NCBI GenBank assembly: GCA_014607495.2 | Contig: CP053156.1 | Coordinates: 1,240,001 to 1,304,000, forward strand | Direction: 5' to 3' | Length of the DNA stretch: 64,000 nt | Source of the DNA: Carposina sasakii | Taxonomy: Eukaryota > Arthropoda > Insecta > Lepidoptera > Carposinidae | Shown here: in pieces, positions 55,573 to 64,000 of the stretch | Layout of the letters: each line of letters begins with the position of its first letter | Position numbering within the stretch: the stretch's first letter is position 1 | Position numbers and translations under genes: made by a program | Notes under the pieces: generated by a model | The model's database searches: none | What the model was told of the DNA's origin: nothing | The model's input: the letters and a program-made list of their open reading frames with translations, nothing else

Positions 55573-56721
55573 CATTGATTACGTTACTTGTAGAAGCAGA
55601 GTGATAGCAATAATTTGAGAATTAGGTAGCGAGGTGCGGGACGATTGCCTCACGCTCGTTCTGCACACACACACTAAATTTTCGCTCTCGCATTTCTTCC
55701 AATTCTGCTACTGCAAATGAGGTTGGACAAAAGGCGCTCCCTCCACTCTGCAAATTCTTCACTATAAAGAACGCTAATCGACTCCGACGGTCAAATATAC
55801 CTACTTCTCTCTACTACACCTTTCTGATCCTGCCGGAGTCGGATAAAGCGCGCTTTTAGTTTTGTCTTGAGACGTAACTATTCTGAGGCACACTAGCATG
55901 CATATTTTTGTGGGCTTGAAAATGAAAGTAGTAACACATTTCAACAAAACGAGTTGCGCTCCCTATTCGAAGCCTTTGCACAGTGCGCCTAGGCTGGCTG
56001 CGAAAAGAATTTGCCAACAAGTAGGGTTTCAATCATTATAGAACATACTTTGTGTACCTTCTTATAATAGCGGGAGATCCCTATATCTTATAATAAAGGT
56101 CTCTTGCACAGTACGTACCGAATTCAAGTAGGTAGGTATTGTATGAAATTCTATTTCATTTACACCAATATCTCCAGTATCGAGTTGAAAAAGGATAGTA
56201 AATGACTTCCGTGCGTTAATTAATCAATTTTAATAATGCACGTAAGAATCTATGTTAATTATCTTTACGTTAATGTGTCATCTAACAAACACAATCAATT
56301 TATTATTTTCTCAAAAATATTAAAGATGGAATATTCAAAGAAAACCACGCACATAGCTTGAAAAAAATTATATTTTATGAGAAATTATAATTTACAATAT
56401 TTCATACAGGCATCCATCTTCAGTCGGAACTTAAGCTAAAATTCTCACAATCTCACGCAAAAGGTAAAGCAACGTTAGACTATAATATAGTTTTAGCAAT
56501 ATTTGTGTAGTCATCGTCGAATAGTAAAAAAAATGTAATCACCTTAGATACACGAACTCGGTCCTTTCGCAAGGAATTATACAAGCTCTTGGCGTGCTCT
56601 GTGAACGATGTTACCGGCTTTATAAATTACTTATCAACTAATTTTAAGCGGAACACACTACTAGCACTTTTACTGAAAGGTGTCATTTCGGTTCCCATAG
56701 TTTTGATTCATTTAGAGCAGA

Positions 56722-56836
56722 TTATTCCAATGGTCAGATAACTTATAGAAAAGATAAAGTTGATGCTGTCTCTATCTTGGCCGAGTTATAGAGAAAGACG
56801 GCATCAATTTATCCTTTAGATATGCTATCTGACCAT
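56722..56836. mobile_element. 'tggtcagataac' stem-loop MITE, complete
   Basis: The ends 'ccaatggtcagata' / 'tatctgaccatagg' and inner arms 'ttgatgctgtctct' / 'agagaaagacggcatcaa' make a full hairpin of about 115 bp. Confidence 0.75.
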
Positions 56837-59800
56837 AGGAAAAATAGTCCCTTATAATTCAATCTTGCAGTGTAGAAAGTCACTCAGTACTTCACTATTA
56901 TTTTTAACTGCAGGTTTATTTACTATCGAACTATCAACACTAAGCAAACCTTTTTGTGTAAATTGTATGTATCAGCTTGATCTGCACTTTTCGAGTTTTT
57001 AGAGTGAACAATGTCACAAAACTATGTGTTTAGACACCAAAGTGATAGATTGGGGTAAATTAACCGATAAAAATCTGGCAACATAAAATAAATAAAGAAA
57101 AAAAAACCTAGAACAATATTTATAAAAAGAGAAAGAACATTTAAATAAATAAGTTACTTTACATATTTCTTAATTGCACCGAACAAAAAGAATATAAAAT
57201 CTATAATATATTATTGATACATTCTCTAAAATTCAACATAATTTACTTAATGTTAAATGAAGGAATATTTTGTGATGCACCTTACATAAATATCCCTAGA
57301 AAGATACTAAAATTTAAGAAGAACTTTTAAGTTAACTATTTGTGCGGTGGCAAAGGAGCTTCTAAAATTTTAATATCTTTATAAATAAGCATGTAATTAG
57401 GTATAATATATACTTATTTAGCAGAACGTTTGTAAGTATACAGTAAAAGTACCCACAAAATTAAAAAATATCGACTATTATCCTTACCAATAATAAAATA
57501 ACAACTAAACTTTGTAAATGCATTTTGGCCGTTAAGACAAAAGTCTGCAATAAGAATAATAGTCGCATGAAATTTAGTCTAAAAACTACGATCTCTACAC
57601 TCGATACTTCTAGTAATAATTTAAAACCAATTGGACACCCGAATTGCGGGCAATTTCGAATTAACTATGTTTTTCAATTCCTTGAGCGTGCAATGCAGAC
57701 GCGGTAAACCTTTTTAAACAAGTCGTTACAAAAAAGTAGGAATTTATAGACAACAATATAATTTATAGGTTGATGAAGTGGTCACGATGTCCAAAAAAAA
57801 ATTACATTTCAATATGTAATATCAAGGAAAATAATTGAGACAGTGTTGTGTTTGTATAATTTAATATTTGTGTAAGTAATGGCAAAAGTATCCTGTACAA
57901 ATTATCTACTACAAACCTGACTGATAATCATTGTTTAGAGTTTAAACTAGCCAAGTTATGTTTTTTTTCCTCCTGGAAATTACAACAATCGCGTACTTAT
58001 TCATGAACCGTACTTCCCTCTGTCAATGTAGAAAGTTACTTTGAAATTGAATTTAGAATTACTATAGACTGACTTCCCAAGCACTGCGCGACCTACCCGT
58101 CCGAATTGCCTACGCAGTGACAGTATATTATAAAAATAACGAGAGCGAAAGAGATGAAAACTACCGGCATCGTCGAGGCAGGCCGCAAGAGCACCTTAGA
58201 AGTGTGGAGTGTAAAGACGCGTTCTAGTTTCAGGTAACACCGTTCACGCCCCTTCCGACCCGCCGCCGGATTCCCAACTAATTCACAATATTGCTGCACA
58301 AGTTGCACAAAAGAAATAGTTTCTATGTACAGGTCATACACAGAGATTGCACTTTAGTGGTTAACATCAATAATTTTCAATTACATTGTGCGCTAAGTTT
58401 CAAATTCACATTATTTTGAGCATTTGACAGCTGTATCTTAATTAAAGCATACAGTTTTGCTATTGACAGCGTCAGATGGTCGTTCCCTTAGCATTTTGTT
58501 ATAGAAACTCCTAAATGATATACTAGAAATTATAGACACAACAACAAATAAGTTAATCATATAATAATAAGTTAGATAGAATTATATCTTCAAAACAGAA
58601 ACTTTGTTTCTTACTATACATAAATAACTAAATAACACGAAGCAACACACCAAATCAAGCATAGCATAATTAAAATACTCTAACATATGGAAACAATAAT
58701 AATAAAGGTATTTGCCTGCGGTTCTCGTGGTTGCCAATAGCAAAACTTGGCACGGAACTGTCAGCTCAATTCACTCAGCACATTTAGACCCAAATGTACA
58801 ATATATTACATTCATGTGGATAAAAGCTTTCGTGCAAAAAACATTGGTATCGGTTTTTACAACTCACATAACGCTTTATTGATTCCTTCAGGTTCTAGTA
58901 AAAAAAGTTTATATCAAATGCATCAAAAATGTCCTTAAACAACTAACGTATTAATTCCCTAGACATACGGCTAGCTGATTGGAATTCTCATACACGGATA
59001 ACATTAGGAAGAAACAAAATACACCAGACCACTGCGCACACAAAGCCTACAGTTAATGTAAATCAATATGTATGAAGTCGATTCGTGTAGAAAAACACCG
59101 TCTTAAAAATATAAACAACTTAAATTATAACATATATTTCAAGTAACAAAATCCAATGTACAAAAGTAATGTAATCTTTATTTAAATATAATAAATTTAT
59201 CTTCCAAGCTAACAGAACATACGGTGTGGTAGTAACCTGTGGCGTCGGCAGTCGAGCGCTGCTCAGGTCTCGTCACTTAAATAAACACGTAATAGTAACA
59301 CGGAAGCATCCCGATCGATTACATTAATAGGAAGTCCTGTCTCGACTCTCGACCCAGGAGGATAAAACGCGTAAGTTCATTGGACTAGTTTGTTCAAATC
59401 CATGCATCTGGACATAATAAATGTATACTAATGTAGAAAGATATTATGGCAACAAACTTTACAAAAAATCCTAAAACAATGACTAAAAGCAGGCCACGGT
59501 GAGGCCAAGACTCACCGCAACTTTTAAAATGCACAATTTAATATTCACCAATACAGACACATACATAAAATTGTGAATAACTTCATCATAAAAAAAACAT
59601 GTCAAAAATCCTGACGCGTCGAGATGCGACCCAATGGGGATCGAGAACGAATGTTGTCCGCCAGAGCGCAGCAGTGTCGTCGCTGCCCCTGCTAGTAATC
59701 GGTTAAATGACTTACAATCTATCCTTACTTCTCATAAACATTTTAAGGTGAATAAGTTCGTCCATCCGAGCTCAGTTCGTGAATAATACACATTCTGTCA

Positions 59801-59867
59801 ATGATGATGTTTGAATGATGTGTTTTACACAATCACAGATTTGTGTCAGAGACCACGTAGGTGTCGC
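56837..59867 (-). other. 3' UTR and downstream region of Gq alpha (distal isoform)
   Basis: No coding exon found. An AATAAA (minus) at 59177-59182 would give a 3' UTR of about 690 nt. Other hexamers lie further left. A minus-strand open frame at 58093-58341 is probably chance. Confidence 0.4.
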
Positions 59868-59999
<132 letters not shown>

Positions 60000-61555
60000 T
60001 TAATTTTAAATATATTTATTTTAATTAGCATCTTTCTACAAATAAATAACACTGCACTTTGATATAGTTACTTATCGTGACTTCGACGTTGACAGGGTAT
60101 TATTGCTTATCTAAAACACTAAGATTGTTACATAGTTGATTCGGCGCACTCGATTTAGTCCATTACGTCCATCCATAGGCCTTTGATTCAAATACGAAGG
60201 ACCAATGTTCTAAACATGACTGGTTTTAAAATGAAGTTTGTCTTATATTTGCTATACCCTCAAAATTGGTCAGAAGTGACACCATGTGGTTCTATCGCTC
60301 CTTGGTGCTCCATCTACCCCGTAAGGGAAAAAGGCGTGATTATTATATACGTATGTATACTTGGGTTATCGTAGGAAGATATCTGACTTAGATTTGGCGC
60401 ATACTACTTGGTCAGGATATCTTTCTACGTACGACAATACTAATACATGTAATGACATGCATCTATAAAATGCGCGTTATAACCCGCGCTGATAAAGAAA
60501 TGATCTACATATAAATGGCGTCCACTCGCATACTATCTCGCTCATATCTATTGCGCGCCTATGGTCACACAGTGAAGTACGCGCTGCAAAAAAAAGTTTG
60601 ACCTCATTGTTGTTGAACGTCTGAAAGCCCATTTTGAAAAAATGCATTTTCATTTTTTGTTTATTGCAGATTTTCATTAAAAAAAAATTAAATTATAAAC
60701 ATGTTACATTTATTTATAAAAACACTTAATCACTAGGTAACGAAAACCCTTTGGGTTTATCCGCCTAATGCGTTAGTTAATGGGTAATTACTTTAAGGTT
60801 ACCTTTTCAACCTATATTTCCAGCGTAATTTTTTGCTAAAACGTGCTTGTTACAGTGCTTTTTATATATAATGCGATATTTAGTAATGGTTTTGCCAACC
60901 ATACCTTCCGTCACCACCACCATTTTCTTGATCTGAATTGTTTATCTGAGCGGGTTATACTTACTTCACTTATTCCAAACAGTTGTACTTAATAGGAATA
61001 ATACGTGCTATTCTTTAAGCTGCAACATCATTATAACATTTCAAATGCGTTAACTAATGTGATATGTGTATGTGGACTGAGGGTCCGTGTACTCAAAGGG
61101 TTTGTAACTATGCTTAAGATTTAGTACTCATTCTAAAACAATTGTACTGTTAGTTTAGGAATTTGTACCTATCAATTAAGCGAGTTAAAGCCTAAAATGT
61201 TGGGCCCTCACACCGCATATGCCGTCTGCGTATCGGACAAACTATGGGCACTAGAGCTAAAGTATTTACGCCAAAATCTAAGTTAATGATAAATTTAAAT
61301 TTGTACGACAATGGTTTATTTCAAAACGCTGTCATCTCTTGTGAATTTTCGTTCAAAACGGGTCCTCAGTTGCACCCATGTTTAACATCATTACAATAAA
61401 ACCACAAGCTGAAGGCTTATGTTAATATAAGAATAATGTTTGAAATGCTATCTGCTGCTAAGTAATTTGTACTAATTTGTACAGGCAATACGCACTCGTT
61501 TCTTCTTTTCTTTAAAAGTTATTACGATTTTAAAATTCAGGCCCTCAGTTCGCCA

Positions 61556-61906
61556 TTGTTGTTGTGTTTTTCTTACATTATGCTTAATTTCGAAGGTTAT
61601 GGAGAGCGAAACACTGACTGTTTATGTATAATGGTATATATAAACAGTATAATGTATAATGGTCTTAGAATGATGTTGGGGTTCCGGCGTCACTGCAGCG
61701 CCTCCGGAATGTTTGCGCAAGCGCACACCGACGGGTTTCATACAGTGATTCGCAAGCGCACCGCCTCGCTATTGCGGAGAGTACGCGGGAGTACTGACAT
61801 TATTCTAAGAATAATAAGTGAAAAGCCGGACTGCCCAATATTGACACACTGGACGCATACTCACATGCATGTGGTAGGTCCAGTACCGGGCAAATACTTG
61901 AATTAA
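61556..61906 (+). pseudogene. Non-LTR retrotransposon ORF2 C-terminal fragment
   Basis: 'NGLRMMLGFRRHCSASGMFA', 'DGFHTVIRKRTASLLRRVRG' and 'DCPILTHWTHTH' match the C-terminal region after the reverse transcriptase in a common lepidopteran LINE. It is followed by ATT triplets at 61908. It lies in the intron between the two Gq last exons and is 5'-truncated. Confidence 0.8.
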
Positions 61907-62109
61907 TCTATTATTATTATTCTTATGTTTACTAACCTAGTCACTTAAGTTTTTCTCGCGTACCTACTAACTCAATTATGGACTCTGTCTGAAATAAATA
62001 GTTTTTATTTTTATTTATTTTATGTTAAAAAAATTGTACTATAAATTGGTGTACTTCTTTGAACTTAAAATGGTGATATAAACTACAAAAATATTATGTT
62101 ATGTTAATT

Positions 62110-62620
62110 TGTGTGTGCGGGGCGCGATAGGACGCCTCGCGTTCGTCTCACGCACTCACACACTCTCAATAATCACTGTCGCGTTGCCTCGGTATTGCTA
62201 TTGCAAAAGCAAATTAGATCGAATCTCGGGTTAAAAAACGTTATTAGACTTGCATACAATATTCATCAACAAACATTATAAGCAGGTAGACAAGTGTTAG
62301 AAAAGTGTAAAGTAACTGTAACTGTTCAAAGATAGTATAAGATAAAATTATTAATAAAGAAATGGAAAAAAATCCTAACCCGAGTGGGAATCGAACCCAC
62401 GACCTCTGCATACCGTGCTAGTATAAGATATACAATGATTGATTATAAAAGCCCATGCGTATTATTGCACATTACTTTTTAAATGACATTGCCTAACGAG
62501 ATAAATACTATGCTAATTCAGACAAACATACTAAGCATCTGGTAGGTATATTACCTAATTTACAATAGCGCGACACTGAAAATTGAGAGTGTGTGAGTGT
62601 GCGGGGCGCAGGAGTTTAAT
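62110..62620. mobile_element. GC-rich inverted-repeat element interrupted by a SINE
   Basis: 'cgcactcacacactctcaat' at 62152 pairs with 'attgagagtgtgtgagtgtg' at about 62582, next to 'gcggggcgc' at both ends. The tRNA-like SINE at 62343-62420 lies between the arms. Confidence 0.55.
62343..62425 (-). mobile_element. tRNA-like SINE, inverted
   Basis: 'taataaagaaatggaaaaaa' and 'cgagtgggaatcgaacccac' then 'gacctctgcata', the reverse complement of 46834-46935. Confidence 0.7.
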
Positions 62621-63270
62621 ATTGTCAGCGTAGTGTAATTAGTGTTGTAATGTTTTATTATGAGTGATTATTTGAATCGTGATATTATTTTCGATAGTGT
62701 GATGTCACTCATAAATAAACTTAATCTTTAAAATAGCATTTTTATTTCATAAAATTAACAATAAAATGTGAAAATCCATAAAATGTAATATGAAATTTAG
62801 CTTTTTTTATCGAATACATATTTGACCTTCTCGATTCGGTATATAAATTTCGGATTTCAGACATTAGCCGGCCTCTTAACATTACCCGTAACATAAATAA
62901 ATATACAAAAAATTAATCGAAATGTTTCGATTAATTTATGACCATCACTATTTTTTTAATAAGATAAGGTGGCAACTCTTCAAATGTCATTTTTCTCTAC
63001 ATAATTAAAAATTAGAGTACCTAATTTTAATTTAATAGGAATAGGAATATCTACAGCAAGGAGAAAACAAAAGTGATGTGCCTAAAAAGCTTATTCAAGA
63101 AAATGGAGTTACCGGTGAGTCGGCAGTAGTGTCCCCTCTAAAGTTAGAGGCAAATTACGCATCTCCTCTTAGTTTCCGGATTAATCCGATTATCTATATC
63201 CGATTGTCTATACTAATCATTAGAGCGTAATGGATAAATAAAACATGCATTATACTATAAAAAAATAACA

Positions 63271-63276
63271 TTTATT
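63271..63276 (-). terminator. Poly(A) signal after the proximal Gq last exon
   Basis: AATAAA on the minus strand, 35 nt past the stop at 63311. It would give a very short 3' UTR. Confidence 0.55.
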
Positions 63277-63310
63277 AGTATGCAACAAAGAACATGGCAG
63301 GCAAGCAGAT

Positions 63311-63393
63311 TCATGCTAAATTGAACTCCTTCAATGCAGACTGCATTATCGTATCCTTGACAGCGCAAAACACAAGTTTAATGTTCTCAGTGT
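63311..63393 (-). CDS. Gq alpha subunit, proximal alternative last exon (LKEFNLA end)
   Basis: After the acceptor 'gatgtttttaaag' it reads (D)[16 protein letters not shown], then '[10 protein letters not shown]' and stop. It has the same length and phase as the exon at 59868-59950, so it is an alternative last exon, not a second gene. Alternative Gq C-termini of this kind are known in Drosophila, where they are used in different tissues. Of the last 27 residues about nine differ, including positions in the receptor-contacting tail, so receptor coupling may differ. It has its own nearby AATAAA. Confidence 0.92.
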
Positions 63394-63469
63394 CTTTAAA
63401 AACATCCAGGGCAGCATGCGGGGAAACCAACAAATAAAGCTAGTTGCAAAAGCAATGATATTTAGGGCT

Positions 63470-63600
63470 GATTTTTTCAATGATCAATTTGAAGGATTAA
63501 GTTGAGGCTGTCTCTTCATTGATCAAATTTTAGACAAAGACAGCATCAACAGTTAGAACTATGTGCATATTAAAAAATCATCCCTTATAATATTAAGTAT
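63470..63600. repeat. Diverged 'gctgtctc...gacagcatcaa' stem-loop MITE
   Basis: 'gttgaggctgtctcttcatt' and 'agacaaagacagcatcaaca' repeat the arms of 56722-56836. It lies just upstream of the proximal Gq exon, in the intron. Confidence 0.55.
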
Positions 63601-64000
63601 AATGGTGCAGAGTGCACATGCACTTACTTGCGGATAATTGAATTATTATTGAAAATATCTAATGAAGGGACTGAAAGTTACATATTATTTTAAAATTTTA
63701 AAACTTTAATCGGTGGCGATGCAGCCATAGGATTTGGAAAAGTAAATTACTTAGAAGGGGAATTTACATCATTACAGAGTGTTGGCGAGGCGAGTTCCGA
63801 TGAAATGTTATATCGTTTTTAAATAATTATAATATAACATAATAAGCAAAGCTAAAATTAGATACAGTATTGGTAGACAAACTAAACTAAAATGTACAAC
63901 ATAAAATTGATCCAAGCAGTTATTAGTAATAATAAAGTGGTTAATTCTGGCTGGCAATCATAATACCAACATAAAATTAGTCACATCCGTCCTTCTCCGT

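Noticed and set aside
58093..58341. Minus frame with a hydrophobic C-terminus downstream of Gq alpha
   Set aside because: Lies in the probable 3' UTR/downstream region, no splice or domain support.
61556..61906. 116-codon frame considered as a host gene in the Gq intron
   Set aside because: Its motifs match the C-terminal region of LINE ORF2 proteins and it is followed by an ATT-type tail.

Overview
The window looks like part of a moth or butterfly (Lepidoptera) chromosome. It is AT-rich, genes are split into short exons, and the DNA between exons is packed with repeat families typical of lepidopteran genomes: RTE-type LINE ends carrying the 'agcagtggactgcaatagg' terminus, tRNA-derived SINEs, small inverted-repeat elements ending in CACCCTGTA, and the 'gacgcccgcgactccgtccgcgtgg' repeat. 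No bacterial genes, CRISPR arrays or operons are present. All calls come from reading translations and splice junctions by eye; no alignment was run.

Layout. (1) 1-5.9 kb, plus strand: the 3' part of an immunoglobulin cell-adhesion gene of lachesin/DIP type, with six internal exons joined in phase 1 and a terminal exon holding an in-frame UGA-C stop followed by an open GPI-anchor-like tail. (2) 5.9-10 kb: repeats. (3) 10.0-11.5 kb, minus strand: a two-exon bombyxin-like insulin peptide gene that lacks one A-chain cysteine. (4) 12-19 kb: repeats, including an RTE LINE remnant and Ty3/gypsy-type gag remnants. (5) 19.1-23.8 kb, minus strand: a complete three-exon insulin-superfamily gene. (6) 24-33 kb: repeats. 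(7) 33.2-34.8 kb, minus strand: a paralogue of gene 5 (two exons found, signal-peptide exon not found). (8) 39.3-41.3 kb, plus strand: a weakly supported small three-exon gene. (9) 41.4-46.0 kb: a LINE with its 5' part inverted and a 260-bp arm duplicated, then three tandem copies of a 690-bp element, all joined by (TTA)n tracts. (10) 48.8-49.4 kb: a Harbinger-like element with a broken MADF-type gene. (11) 51.6-53.4 kb, minus strand: an intronless ionotropic receptor. (12) 59.9 and 63.3 kb, minus strand: two alternative last exons of Gq alpha, whose body lies to the right of the window.

Most of these genes act in signalling: secreted insulin-like hormones, a chemosensory channel, a G protein that takes receptor signals to phospholipase C, and a neuronal-type adhesion molecule. 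The main discovery is a set of three insulin-superfamily genes on one strand within 25 kb. Two of them share exon phases, processing sites and junction residues and do not look like classical intronless bombyxins. None of their short exons stands out as a gene until it is joined across the introns.
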